NCBI GenBank assembly: GCA_948330435.1 | Contig: CAOJBY010000014.1 | Coordinates: forward strand, 1 to 64,000 | Reading direction: 5' to 3' | Source of the DNA: an uncultured Lachnoclostridium sp. | GTDB taxonomy: Bacteria > Bacillota > Clostridia > Lachnospirales > Lachnospiraceae | DNA length: 64,000 nt | The notes under the pieces: model-generated | What the model was told of the DNA's origin: nothing | The model's database searches: none | The model's input: the letters and a program-made list of their open reading frames with translations, nothing else | Position numbers and translations under genes: made by a program | In this document: piece after piece, positions 17,627 to 26,501 of the stretch | Numbering within the stretch: position 1 is the stretch's first letter | Layout: each line of letters begins with the position of its first letter

Positions 17627-18448
17627 TTATAACATAAATTTTTCAATGATTTCAGCAATTCCGGAATGGTTGTTGTCTTGCTTGGTGATATAGGAACCGT
17701 GGGGATACATTTCCGGACGGGCATTGCACATGACACAGGGAGTCTTTACAGCCTGAAGCATGGTAATATCGTTCTCTGCATCGCCTGCGGCAAGGGTGTT
17801 TTCATAAGGGATACTCAGGTAGTCGCTGATAAAGCGGACACCACTTCCCTTGTTGATGCCTTCAGGAAGAAATTCCAGATATTGATCACAGGAGAAAAAC
17901 ATGTCCAGATGATTTTTCTTTGCCCAAGGCTCCATATGCTGGCGGAAAGCATCCAGGTGGTTTCTGTCGTGGAGATCAATAAAAAGCAGTTTGATAGGAT
18001 CCTGATCTTCATCCAGGGCCTTTGTTACATCTTCTACTACTTCATAGGGAAGAATGGTGGAGGAAGAGTAGTATTTCATTTCTTCGGTATCGTGCTCGCA
18101 GAGGGCTCCGGCTTTGTTGTAAGTCTGAGGATGAAGGTGAAACCTGTAAGCTTCATCAAATGCTTCCCGAATACAGTCCCGGTGAACGCCCTTGTAAAAG
18201 ATAGTTTCCCTGGTGTGGGCATCGTAGATAAGAGCACCATTGGAGGTAATAGCATAACAGCCGGGGGCTGTCAGTCCCAGCTTTTCAACCTGTTGGGCTG
18301 TGCTAATCAGGGGACGGCCGGTGCAAACGACAATAGCATGTCCAAGGCTAGTTGCCTTGTGGATTGCGTCAAGGTTCTCCGGAGTAATGTCTTTGCTGTC
18401 TGTTAATAAGGTTCCGTCTAAATCCAGAAATAGAATTTTCTTTTCCAT
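17627..18448 (-). CDS. Cof-type HAD-superfamily phosphatase
   Basis: The only clear minus-strand gene in the window. Start at 18448 (MEKKILFLDLDGTLL) with GAGGAG upstream; a longer in-frame start lacks a ribosome site. The 273-aa product has the nucleophile motif DLDGTLL, motif II CTGRP, the C2 cap of Cof/SupH proteins, and motif IV AAGDAENDITML. Family members hydrolyse sugar phosphates, pyridoxal phosphate or FMN; the substrate cannot be predicted. A TATAAT-like -10 lies at 18496-18501 on the minus strand. Confidence 0.9.
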   Translation of the reverse strand: MEKKILFLDLDGTLLTDSKDITPENLDAIHKATSLGHAIVVCTGRPLISTAQQVEKLGLTAPGCYAITSNGALIYDAHTRETIFYKGVHRDCIREAFDEAYRFHLHPQTYNKAGALCEHDTEEMKYYSSSTILPYEVVEDVTKALDEDQDPIKLLFIDLHDRNHLDAFRQHMEPWAKKNHLDMFFSCDQYLEFLPEGINKGSGVRFISDYLSIPYENTLAAGDAENDITMLQAVKTPCVMCNARPEMYPHGSYITKQDNNHSGIAEIIEKFML

Positions 18449-18546
18449 GATGTAAACTCCTCTTTTATGTAATTTTTCATACACTTTCTTTGATGATTAT
18501 AGCAGAAATCCCTTTCCTTTGCTATAGGAAGTTGCTTTTATGCCAG

Positions 18547-18576
18547 GAATAGTTTTTCATATTTTTTCTCATACTA
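18547..18576 (+). promoter_or_regulatory. Putative SigmaG (forespore) promoter of the germination gene
   Basis: GAATA (18547-18551), 18-bp spacer and CATACTA (18570-18576) match the Bacillus SigmaG pattern (GHATR, N17-18, CATnHTA), 32 bp before the start of a GerA/SpoVAF-like gene. Forespore expression is what that family requires. No good SigmaA -35/-10 pair is seen in the same gap. Confidence 0.5.
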
Positions 18577-18607
18577 TCATAAAAACGAATTAGGAGGTGC
18601 CCGAAAT

Positions 18608-20014
18608 ATGGGAATCAGGCTTTCGGAACATTTGGATGAGAATGTGATGAATTTGAATGAGATCCTGAATCTGGATGCCAATTTTGACATTATCCGTAAG
18701 GGAATTACCATAGCAGGGAAACAGGCTTGCATTTATTTTATTGACGGGTTTCTGGAGGAAGCAATTATGGAGAAGCTGCTGGAGTTTTTCTATAAGCTGA
18801 AGCCGGAGGAGATGCCAAAGACGGCGAAGCAGATGATTGATCATGTGGTGCCCTATGTGGAGGTTACGGCCATTGAGGAGGAGGAGCTGTTGATTCAGAG
18901 CCTGCTTTCCGGAATTACTTGTCTGCTGATTGATGGATATGATACCTGTATTGGGTTGGATTGCAGGTCTTATCCTATGCGTGGAGTGGATGAGCCTTCT
19001 AAGGATAAAGCTCTTCGGGGATCTAAGGATGGGTTTGTGGAGACGGTTGTGTTTAATACGGCACTGATCCGGCGCAGGATTCGAAGTCCCAAGCTTTCTA
19101 TGGAAATTATGACGGCTGGACGGACGTCACGGACGGATATAGTAATATGCTATATGGAGGATCGTGTGGATCGGAAACTTCTTCGGGAGATTCGAGGCCG
19201 TATAAATGCGATTAAGGTAGATGCTCTCACTATGAATCAGGAAAGTCTGGCAGAGTGTATTTATGAGCGAAAATGGTTCAATCCTTTTCCAAAGTTTAAG
19301 TTTACAGAGAGACCGGATGCGGCATCTGCGGCGATTCTGGAGGGAAATATCGTTATTTTGGTGGATAATTCTCCTCAGGCTATGATCGTGCCTACGTCGA
19401 TCTTTGATATTGTGGAGGAGGCGGATGATTATTATTTTCCACCAGTAACAGGATCTTATCTGAGACTGACACGGTTTTTAATTGCTCTGATTACTTTGCT
19501 GCTGACCCCGGTGTTTTTGCTGCTGTTTCAGAATCCCCAGTGGGTTCCGCCCTGGCTCTCCTTTATTCAGATTAAGGACACAATTAATGTGCCGATTGTC
19601 TGGCAGTTCTTGATGCTGGAACTGGCCATTGACGGCCTTAGGCTGGCAGCCATTAATACACCGAGTATGCTGAGTACGCCTCTAAGTGTGGTGGCAGGTA
19701 TTGTGCTTGGGCAGTTTACGGTGGATTCCGGGTGGTTTAATGCGGAGATTATGATGTATATGGCTTTTGTGGCCATTGCCAATTATACGCAGTCCAGCTA
19801 TGAACTGAGTTATGCACTTAAGTTTATGCGGCTCATTATGCTGGTGCTTACTTCCCTGTTTGATCTTTGGGGATTTTTGGTGGGACTGTTGATTACGGTT
19901 GTGGCGATTGCCGGAAATAAGACGATTGCGGGGAAGAGTTATATTTATCCGCTGTTTCCTTTGAATTTGACGCAGCTTAAGAAACGGTTTTTGAGATTGC
20001 GGTTGAAAGAATGA
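18608..20014 (+). CDS. GerA-family spore germination protein, SpoVAF-like
   Basis: A 468-aa inner spore-membrane protein. The soluble N-terminal half (LSEHLDENVMNLNEIL to about res. 270) is the GerA N-terminal ligand domain and includes YFIDGFLEEAIMEKLL and a GRTSRTDIVICYME strand. From EEADDYYFPP a hydrophobic half follows with about five transmembrane helices and a basic tail. The start LS-LDEN-FDIIRKG, and the gene standing alone rather than in a gerABC operon, favour the SpoVAF subfamily, which in Bacillus works with the SpoVA dipicolinic-acid channel. TAGGAGGTG precedes the ATG. Its presence implies that the organism forms endospores. Confidence 0.85.
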   Translation: MGIRLSEHLDENVMNLNEILNLDANFDIIRKGITIAGKQACIYFIDGFLEEAIMEKLLEFFYKLKPEEMPKTAKQMIDHVVPYVEVTAIEEEELLIQSLLSGITCLLIDGYDTCIGLDCRSYPMRGVDEPSKDKALRGSKDGFVETVVFNTALIRRRIRSPKLSMEIMTAGRTSRTDIVICYMEDRVDRKLLREIRGRINAIKVDALTMNQESLAECIYERKWFNPFPKFKFTERPDAASAAILEGNIVILVDNSPQAMIVPTSIFDIVEEADDYYFPPVTGSYLRLTRFLIALITLLLTPVFLLLFQNPQWVPPWLSFIQIKDTINVPIVWQFLMLELAIDGLRLAAINTPSMLSTPLSVVAGIVLGQFTVDSGWFNAEIMMYMAFVAIANYTQSSYELSYALKFMRLIMLVLTSLFDLWGFLVGLLITVVAIAGNKTIAGKSYIYPLFPLNLTQLKKRFLRLRLKE

Positions 20015-20150
20015 TGGTGTGATTAAAGCAGACGGCGTGTACGTGAACCGTCCGAACACCGATATGGAAAATCCTGTCTGTCCGCTCCACTGCCGCACGT
20101 CTGAACTGTAACTCAAAGGATGGACCGCTACAAGGAATTCTCTCACAATC

Positions 20151-20179
20151 TTCACATTTTTTTTTATTTGTGTTATACT
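20151..20179 (+). promoter_or_regulatory. SigmaA-type promoter for the J-domain/TPR gene
   Basis: TTCACA (20151-20156), a T-rich 17-bp spacer and TATACT (20174-20179), 44 bp before the chosen ATG. The gap 20015-20150 upstream has a 30-codon open frame (VIKADGVYVNRPN) with no recognisable family. Confidence 0.55.
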
Positions 20180-20222
20180 TAAAAATAGTATGAAGATATA
20201 TGTGAAAGGAATGATAAGATCT

Positions 20223-23200
20223 ATGGACGAAACCATTAGCTTTTCCATATTGGAGATTGACAGGACAAAGGATAAACAGGCCATACAGGATGCTTACCGG
20301 AAGCTTCTGGTAAAGGTAAACCCGGAGGACGATCCGGAGGGTTTTAAGCGGCTTCGGGAAGCCTATGAAGCAGCCAACGCTTATGCGGACCGCCCGGAAG
20401 AACTTAAGAAAGCACCGGAGACACCCATCGAACACTGGATCGAGAGAGTGAGCCAGGTGTATTTTTCACTTTCCAAGCGAACCGATGCTTCTTGCTGGGA
20501 CAAACTTCTGAAAGAGGACATTTGTCTCGAGTTGGATACCAGTGTGGATGCCAGAAATGCACTTCTGGACTTTTTGGCGGACAATTATCGAATTAAAACT
20601 GAGATCTGGAAGATGGTGGATCATACTTTTAATCTTCAGGAGGAACGGGCAGAGCTTTTGGAGCGGTTCCACCCAAACTTTATTGACTTTGTCATGCATC
20701 AGTGTCAGAGTGATGATGATTTCCCCTACGAGGAATTCAAAGGGGAGGATGATGCAGATTATGATACGTTTTTGTACCATTACTATGAGCTTTGTCGTAA
20801 AAATGACAGCGGAGATGTGGAAGGTGCAGGAGGAATTCTGGATACCTTGAAGCATCTTCCTGTTTCTCATCCTTATCTGATGCTGGAGGAAGCCCGACTG
20901 GAGCGAAATAGGCAGAATATTGAGGCGGCTTCCGGATGGATTCACGGGCTTCTGGCCCTTATGGGAGAGGATATGCGAAGCCTGGCTTATGGCGGCGAGA
21001 TTTATTGGGAAAATGGAGAGAAAGAGGAAGCAAAGGAATGCTTTGAGAAAATCTTGAAAGACTGTCCCACTCACTATATGGCCAACAAATATCTGGCGAA
21101 ATATTATCTGGAACAGGGCGATGCCGTAAAAGCGAAAGAGTACTGCGTAGAAGCTTTACGCATCAGTTCTCAGGAGGAAGCCCTCCTGGAAACGATGCAC
21201 AATATTAACCAGAGCCTGATGAAGCTTTACGAGGAACGGATAGAGAAGAAAGAAGCATCCGATGAGGACGTGATGGAGCTTGGATGGTGTTACCTCCAAA
21301 ATGATCTTTCGGGCAAGGGAGTAGAGCTTCTTGAGGGCCGCACCGTGGGAGAGAGCCGAAAGGCAGAATACTACAGCCTTCTTTCTAAATGTTATCTTAT
21401 GGAACAGCAGTATCAAAAGGCCGTAGATGCCGCAAGAGCCTGCATTCCCTGTATTGAGACGGAAGCAAAGGCCAGGGAAGAGGAAGCCAAAGAAGAAGAC
21501 AAGGGAAAGCAGATGGAACGGATTCCCGGGCGGATTGCCGGGGCCTGTGAGATCATTGCAAAGGCACTCCACTCACTGGCAAGAGAGGGAAAGCTATCCA
21601 GGGAAGAACAGGATAAGAACTATGAGCAGGCACTTGAGGCTGTTGATGAAGCATTAAAGCAGGAGCCAAACTCCCGCAATTACCTGATTGAAAAGGCACA
21701 GATTTTCATGGATCAGGAAAAATACGAGAAAGCCTTGGATGTCTGTGATCAGATGATTGACACCGATCGAAATGACTTTTATGCATATGTCCTCCGGCAA
21801 AAATGCTGCTTTGAGATGCACAATGGACAGGGCGTTGTGGACAATTTCTACAGTGCCAAGGATATCTATGCAGGCTATCCCCAGATCTACGAGTTGGCGG
21901 CAGACGTATTTATCCGTTACAGCCAGTATGAGGATGCCAAAGGGATTCTGAAGCAGGCGGAGGATGCGGAGGTTGGAAGCCCGAAGCTTGACCTCCTCCG
22001 CCTGACCATTGCAAGGGAGACGGCGGAAAAGGATGAAGAATTCAAGGCGGCTTATGAGGAGTCCAAGAAGCTGGAAGAGAAATTCAAGGAATATAAGGAC
22101 AGTGTAAGCGATGAGCAGATGGCAGAGCTCTATTATGAGATGGCCCGCTGCTGCCGGGGGCTTGACCGCCAGAGAGATGCCCTGAAGTACATAGAAAAAG
22201 CGTGCAATATCTACGAGGATAAACTTTACCACTGGATCCGTGCCAATACGCTGGCTGATTTGAAAGAGTACGACAGGGCCATGACCGATTATCAGCTCTG
22301 TGAGAAAGAGTACGGTGAAAATGAACTGGTCTATGAAAATATGGCCCGGTGTTTTAACAGTATGGGAAAGCGGAGCCAGGCACTGGAATATTATAAAAAG
22401 GTTTTGAAAGTAAATGGGGAGAACCCCAGGGCAAATAGCCGGATTGTGGATATCTATACGGATATTTTAAAGGATACGGGCGATCTGAAATATTATCAGG
22501 AGGCGGTTCCCTTTGCAACAAGGCAGTTGGAACTGGATCCCTGTGCTTACTATTATATAGAACGTGGACTCTTGTATCTGGAAGCCGGAGAGTGGAATTT
22601 GGCAGAAGCAGATTTCTTAAAAGCAGCGGAACTGGAACCAAACAATACCTATGCCTATAATAACCAGGGCTGCATCTACAAATATACGGAACGGTACGAG
22701 CGGGCCATCGAACTGTTTAAGAAGTCCATTGAGGTTATGGAGGAAAAGGAAACCATTATTGCCTACAGCAATCTTGGCGGAACCTATGAGCGAATGGCCG
22801 ATTATACTAAGGCTTTGGAGTGGTACCAGAAAGGAAGCCGGGACTTCCCCCAGAACCGTGGTATCCGTAAGGACATTATCCGGGTGTATAAGAAGATGAA
22901 TCTTCTGGAAAAGGCCATGGAGGAGATTAAGAGTTTTTATGGAGAGGATACGGTAGCCTATTATCTGGAAGCAGGCGGGATCTATGAGCAGATGAAGCGA
23001 TTTGCAAAGGCCATTTCCCTGTATCAGACTGCCCGGAAGAAAGCGGAGAATGACAGGGACGCTTCGGATGCTTGGTACCACATTGCGGATGTGTACCTTT
23101 ATTTTAAGAAAAACCCGAAAAAGGCATTGGAGATGTACCAAAAGGCTCTGGAGTTGAAGAATAAGAACGATTATGGTTATGATCGCTGCTGCCGCAGCAT

Positions 23201-23603
23201 CATGGAATGCTATTACGAGCTTGGAACGCCGGACAAGGGCATTCCCTATCAGAAACTGGCCCTGGAATCCATCGGCAGGCGTTTCGGACATATTGACAAA
23301 TATTTAAATGATTTTTATTATAGAAGAAGCCGCCTTTACAATATGGGTGCCATGTATTATTATATCGGCGATCTGGAAATGGCTAAAAAATATTTCAACC
23401 AAATCGAAAAGGCTGCCAAGTGCCGTCACTGTAACTTTAAGGAGTGCGAGGATTACTGGGAAGCCATGGGATTTTTGCGGGAAGAAGAGGGCAACCTTAC
23501 GGAGGCTCTTAACTGCTACGAAAAAGCATGCAGGGAGTCGGTAGAAAATAATTTAAGCATTGCAAAGGTGGAGCTGCTTACGAAAAAACTGAGAAAGCGT
23601 TAA
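20223..23603 (+). CDS. Degenerate J-domain protein with long TPR array
   Basis: Start ATG 20223 (MDETISFSILEI) is the nearest start to AAAGGA; in-frame ATGs at 20190 and 20211 are possible. The 1126-aa cytoplasmic protein begins with a J-like domain (res. ~5-50) of the DjlB/DjlC type, in which the HPD signature is replaced by N33-P-E followed by DDPEGFKRLREAYEAA. The rest is about 20 tetratricopeptide repeats (for example NPRANSRIVDIYTD and NNTYAYNNQGCIYKYTERYE), ending with a cysteine cluster CRHCNFKEC. It lies 75 nt upstream of an HscC-like Hsp70, echoing the hscC-djlB/djlC association of E. coli. I infer that it presents clients to that Hsp70 through the TPR scaffold, but the missing His in HPD questions ATPase stimulation. 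Confidence 0.8.
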   Translation: MDETISFSILEIDRTKDKQAIQDAYRKLLVKVNPEDDPEGFKRLREAYEAANAYADRPEELKKAPETPIEHWIERVSQVYFSLSKRTDASCWDKLLKEDICLELDTSVDARNALLDFLADNYRIKTEIWKMVDHTFNLQEERAELLERFHPNFIDFVMHQCQSDDDFPYEEFKGEDDADYDTFLYHYYELCRKNDSGDVEGAGGILDTLKHLPVSHPYLMLEEARLERNRQNIEAASGWIHGLLALMGEDMRSLAYGGEIYWENGEKEEAKECFEKILKDCPTHYMANKYLAKYYLEQGDAVKAKEYCVEALRISSQEEALLETMHNINQSLMKLYEERIEKKEASDEDVMELGWCYLQNDLSGKGVELLEGRTVGESRKAEYYSLLSKCYLMEQQYQKAVDAARACIPCIETEAKAREEEAKEEDKGKQMERIPGRIAGACEIIAKALHSLAREGKLSREEQDKNYEQALEAVDEALKQEPNSRNYLIEKAQIFMDQEKYEKALDVCDQMIDTDRNDFYAYVLRQKCCFEMHNGQGVVDNFYSAKDIYAGYPQIYELAADVFIRYSQYEDAKGILKQAEDAEVGSPKLDLLRLTIARETAEKDEEFKAAYEESKKLEEKFKEYKDSVSDEQMAELYYEMARCCRGLDRQRDALKYIEKACNIYEDKLYHWIRANTLADLKEYDRAMTDYQLCEKEYGENELVYENMARCFNSMGKRSQALEYYKKVLKVNGENPRANSRIVDIYTDILKDTGDLKYYQEAVPFATRQLELDPCAYYYIERGLLYLEAGEWNLAEADFLKAAELEPNNTYAYNNQGCIYKYTERYERAIELFKKSIEVMEEKETIIAYSNLGGTYERMADYTKALEWYQKGSRDFPQNRGIRKDIIRVYKKMNLLEKAMEEIKSFYGEDTVAYYLEAGGIYEQMKRFAKAISLYQTARKKAENDRDASDAWYHIADVYLYFKKNPKKALEMYQKALELKNKNDYGYDRCCRSIMECYYELGTPDKGIPYQKLALESIGRRFGHIDKYLNDFYYRRSRLYNMGAMYYYIGDLEMAKKYFNQIEKAAKCRHCNFKECEDYWEAMGFLREEEGNLTEALNCYEKACRESVENNLSIAKVELLTKKLRKR

Positions 23604-23678
23604 AAAGCCGCAGGATACAGGAATGAGTTTGCAAAATGCAGCAAAAAAGACAGAAATAATAGACTAGAGGAATACGGA

Positions 23679-25370
23679 ATGATTATTGGAATTGATTTAG
23701 GAACAACAAACAGTCTGGCCGCTTACTTTACGGAGGATGGCCCTAAGATTATTCCCAACCGTCTGGGAAAGAATCTGACCCCCTCCATTGTAAGCGTGGA
23801 TGAAAATGACCAGATTTATGTAGGTGAGACTGCAAGAGAACGGGGGCTTTTGTATCCGGGAACCACGGCTTCGGTCTTTAAGCGGAGCATGGGAAGCACC
23901 AAAAAGTTTGACCTGGGGCACAAGCAGTTTACGGCGGAGGAATTGTCCTCCTTTGTGCTTCGCTCTCTGAAAGAGGATGCGGAAGCCTATCTGAAAGAAG
24001 AGGTGACAGAAGCTGTTATCAGTGTTCCGGCTTATTTTGATGACAAGAGAAGAAAGGCAACCAAGCGTGCCGGGGAGCTGGCAGGCTTAAAGGTGGAGCG
24101 TATCATCAGCGAGCCTACGGCGGCGGCCATTGCCTACGGTCTTTACGAGAAAACAAAGAACACCAAGTTTCTTGTTTTCGACCTGGGCGGCGGTACCTTT
24201 GACGTGTCCATTTTGGAACTGTTTCAGAATATTCTGGAGGTTCGTGCCGTGGCCGGGGATAATTATCTGGGCGGCGAGGACTTTACAGATGTGCTGGAGA
24301 AGCTGTTTCTGCAGAAAAAGAAGATTGATTTGGATTCTCTGGATGCCAAGACGAGAGGAATGGTCCACAAGGCAGCGGAGGAATGCAAGCTTGGCTTTGC
24401 GGACAGTGTGAAATCCCGGTTTGCCTGCACCATTGACGGCAAATTGGAGGAGCTGGAGATCACCCAGAAAGACTATGAGGAGCAGTGTGAGGTTCTACTT
24501 GATAAGATTCGAAAGCCGGTTCAGAGAAGTCTGGCGGATGCTCATATTAAGCTGTCAGATATTGATGTGGTGGTGCTGGTGGGCGGTGCCACCAGGCTCC
24601 AGGTGGTAAAGAACTTTATCATTAAGCTGTTTCGGAAGTTCCCGGATACGTCCGTGCATCCCGATGAAGCGGTAGCCTTGGGGGCAGCCATTCAGGCGGC
24701 CATGAAAGAGCGTAATCAGGCAGTAAAGGAAGTGATCCTCACGGATGTCTGCTCCTTTACTTTGGGAACGGAAGTGACGGTAAACCGTGGAAACGGACGT
24801 TACGAGTCCGGGCATTACTGTCCCATTATTGAACGTAATACGGTCATTCCGGCCAGCCGGACGGAGCGTTTTTATACGCTTCACGACGATCAGAGCAAGA
24901 TTACCATCAATATTCTTCAGGGGGAGAGCCGCTTTGCGGCAAATAACCTGCTGCTTGGGGAACTGACGGTCAACGTACCCAAGAACCGGGCAGGTGAGGA
25001 GTCCGTGGATGTGACCTACACCTATGACATCAACTCCATTCTGGAGGTAGAGGTTAAGGTGATTTCCACAGGCGAGGTGCGTAAACAGATCATCAAGAGC
25101 CAGGAAAATGAGATGACCGATGAAGAGATTCAGGAGCGTATGGAGGAATTGTCCTACCTGAAGATTCACCCCAGGGATCAGGAGGAAAACAAGCTTCTGC
25201 TTCTCAGATGCGAACGGCTCTATGAGGAGAGTATGGGAGATACCAGACGGATCATTGACATGGAGATCCGGAAGTTTGAAGAAGTCTTAAATACCCGGGA
25301 CAGAGGGAAGATCGAAGAGGCCCGGGAAGAGTTGAAGCAGGCACTGAAAGAGATTGAAGAAGAATTATAG
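23679..25370 (+). CDS. hscC: HscC-like Hsp70 family chaperone
   Basis: A 563-aa Hsp70 with GIDLGTTNSLAAYF, phosphate-2 motif FDLGGGTFDVSI, VISVPAYFDDKRRKATKRAGELAGL and VGGATRLQVVKN, followed by a beta-sandwich substrate domain. The C-terminal lid is short compared with DnaK (~610-640 aa), and there is no EEVD/KDD-type tail, as in HscC. The canonical dnaK operon partners (grpE, dnaJ, hrcA) are absent; the neighbour is a J-domain-like TPR protein, fitting a specialised Hsp70 pair. The lid is a coiled coil rich in Glu/Arg. Confidence 0.88.
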   Translation: MIIGIDLGTTNSLAAYFTEDGPKIIPNRLGKNLTPSIVSVDENDQIYVGETARERGLLYPGTTASVFKRSMGSTKKFDLGHKQFTAEELSSFVLRSLKEDAEAYLKEEVTEAVISVPAYFDDKRRKATKRAGELAGLKVERIISEPTAAAIAYGLYEKTKNTKFLVFDLGGGTFDVSILELFQNILEVRAVAGDNYLGGEDFTDVLEKLFLQKKKIDLDSLDAKTRGMVHKAAEECKLGFADSVKSRFACTIDGKLEELEITQKDYEEQCEVLLDKIRKPVQRSLADAHIKLSDIDVVVLVGGATRLQVVKNFIIKLFRKFPDTSVHPDEAVALGAAIQAAMKERNQAVKEVILTDVCSFTLGTEVTVNRGNGRYESGHYCPIIERNTVIPASRTERFYTLHDDQSKITINILQGESRFAANNLLLGELTVNVPKNRAGEESVDVTYTYDINSILEVEVKVISTGEVRKQIIKSQENEMTDEEIQERMEELSYLKIHPRDQEENKLLLLRCERLYEESMGDTRRIIDMEIRKFEEVLNTRDRGKIEEAREELKQALKEIEEEL

Positions 25371-25375
25371 AACAG

Positions 25376-25471
25376 CAGTATCTCGTACAGCACCAGAACA
25401 ATTTACAGACACGTTTCCTTGTGGCTGGGAATTGTTCTGGATAAGGGGTGCTGTAGAGATACTGCGGAACT
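25376..25471 (+). ncRNA. Structured intercistronic element, copy 1 (unknown family)
   Basis: The spacer between hscC and ybaK folds as one long rod. CAGTATCTC (25376-25384) pairs with GAGATACTG (25456-25464); TACAGCACC (25386-25394) with GGTGCTGTA (25447-25455); AGAACAATT (25395-25403) with AATTGTTCT (25430-25438); and CAGACAC (25406-25412) with GTGGCTG (25421-25427, one A/G mismatch). The 3' side has a bulge containing GATAAG, and the element ends in CGGAACT just before the ribosome site of the next gene. The same architecture with different arm sequences occurs at 56444, 63171 and 63276, so structure, not sequence, is conserved. Confidence 0.8.
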
Positions 25472-25486
25472 GGAATGGAGTTATAA

Positions 25487-25969
25487 ATGTCAATAGAGAT
25501 TGTACGGAAGTATTTTTCTTCCTTTGGGATGGAAGAACGGATTCTGGAATTTCAGGTGTCCAGTGCCACGGTAGAGCTGGCGGCACAGGCGGTGGGCTGT
25601 ATTCCGGCCCGGATTGCCAAGACCCTGTCCTTTAAGATCAGTGAGGAGCCGATTCTGATTGTGACGGCAGGAGATGCCAAGATTGATAATCGCAAGTATA
25701 AGGATAAGTTTGGAAAGAAAGCAGTGATGCTGTCCCAGGAAGAGGTATCGGAGAAAGTCGGCCATGCCGTGGGAGGTGTGTGCCCCTTTGGCATTCCGGA
25801 GACTGTGCGTGTCTATCTGGATGAGTCCCTGAGACGGTTTGAGACCGTATTTCCGGCGGCGGGAAGCTCCAACAGTGCCATTGAACTTAATATGGAGGAG
25901 TTGGAGCGTTATTCCACGGCAAAAGAGTGGATTGATGTGTGCAAGGGCTGGCAGGAGCAGGAAGTATGA
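25487..25969 (+). CDS. ybaK: YbaK/EbsC-type aminoacyl-tRNA deacylase
   Basis: A 160-aa single-domain protein of the YbaK/ProX editing family, which hydrolyses mischarged tRNAs (typically Cys-tRNAPro). Visible landmarks are the active-site lysine region IAKTLSFKI, the GDAKIDNRKYK segment, the glycine-rich GHAVGGVCPFGIP loop and AAGSSNSAIEL near the end. The start is 16 nt after structured element copy 1, with GGAG between. The stop overlaps the next gene (ATGA), so siroheme synthesis is coupled to it. Confidence 0.88.
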   Translation: MSIEIVRKYFSSFGMEERILEFQVSSATVELAAQAVGCIPARIAKTLSFKISEEPILIVTAGDAKIDNRKYKDKFGKKAVMLSQEEVSEKVGHAVGGVCPFGIPETVRVYLDESLRRFETVFPAAGSSNSAIELNMEELERYSTAKEWIDVCKGWQEQEV

Positions 25970-26427
25970 GCCGGTATTTTCCCTTGTTTGTGAACCTGGT
26001 GGGGAGACGTGTGGTAGTCTACGGGGCCGGGAGTATCGGGTCTCGCAGAATCCTATCACTTCTGGAGTTCGGCTGCAGCCTGACAGTGGTTGCACCGGAA
26101 GCATCCGGTGAGGTGAAAAAGCTGTCAGAGGAAAGCAAGCTTCTCTGGGATCAGGCAGAGTATCGGCCGGGGAGTATTCCGGAGGATGCCTGTCTCGTTC
26201 TGGCGACAACAAGCAGCAGAGAAGTAAATGCCCAAATCGGAGCGGAATGCAAAAGAAAACAGATCCCGGTGAACATAAGCAGCGACAAAAGCCTGTGCGA
26301 CTTTTACTTTCCGGGGCTGGCCATTAAGGGGGACTTGGTGGCGGGTGTAACGGCAGGAGGAGAGGATCACAGGAGGGCAAGAAAAGCTGCGGAGGAGATC
26401 CGATGTATGTTTAAAAAGAAGACTTGA
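25966..26427 (+). CDS. Precorrin-2 dehydrogenase / sirohydrochlorin ferrochelatase-like (CysG N-terminal type)
   Basis: A 153-aa protein starting MSRYFPLFVNLVGRRVVVYG with the NAD-binding VYGAGSIGSRRI loop, a LATTSSREVNAQI segment containing the expected acidic/asparagine region, and NISSDKSLCDFYFP. It oxidises precorrin-2 to sirohydrochlorin on the way to siroheme or cobalamin. It is shorter than full Met8p/CysG-N (~200 aa) and lacks the C-terminal dimerisation helices, as is common in Clostridia. The ATG overlaps the ybaK stop. hemB and hemL, earlier steps of the same pathway, lie 1.8 kb downstream. Confidence 0.85.
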   Translation: MSRYFPLFVNLVGRRVVVYGAGSIGSRRILSLLEFGCSLTVVAPEASGEVKKLSEESKLLWDQAEYRPGSIPEDACLVLATTSSREVNAQIGAECKRKQIPVNISSDKSLCDFYFPGLAIKGDLVAGVTAGGEDHRRARKAAEEIRCMFKKKT

Positions 26428-26442
26428 AAATCTGGTAGCTAA

Positions 26443-26487
26443 GTACATCACTGCACGATTTACTTCAAAATGAATGCAGCGATGTAC
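26443..26487 (+). promoter_or_regulatory. Interrupted inverted repeat in the leader of the AAA-ATPase gene
   Basis: GTACATC-A-CTGCA (26443-26455) mirrors TGCAG-C-GATGTAC (26475-26487), giving a 12-bp stem with one mismatch and a 19-nt AT-rich loop. It ends two bases before the GGGGGAG ribosome site, so it could act as an operator or as a translational control hairpin. No T-run follows. Confidence 0.45.
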
Positions 26488-26501
26488 AGGGGGAGATGAA
26501 T

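Noticed and set aside
17666..18406. 246-codon + strand open frame antisense to the HAD gene
   Set aside because: The minus strand encodes a complete HAD phosphatase with all motifs; the + frame is a composition shadow.
20015..20120. Short coding-like stretch (VIKADGVYVNRPN) between the germination gene and the J-domain gene
   Set aside because: About 30 codons, no ribosome site, no known family; not called as a gene.
25376..25471. T-box interpretation of the structured elements
   Set aside because: No AG-bulge or T-box consensus (GGTGGNACCGCG), and no aminoacyl-tRNA synthetase or amino-acid genes downstream in most copies.
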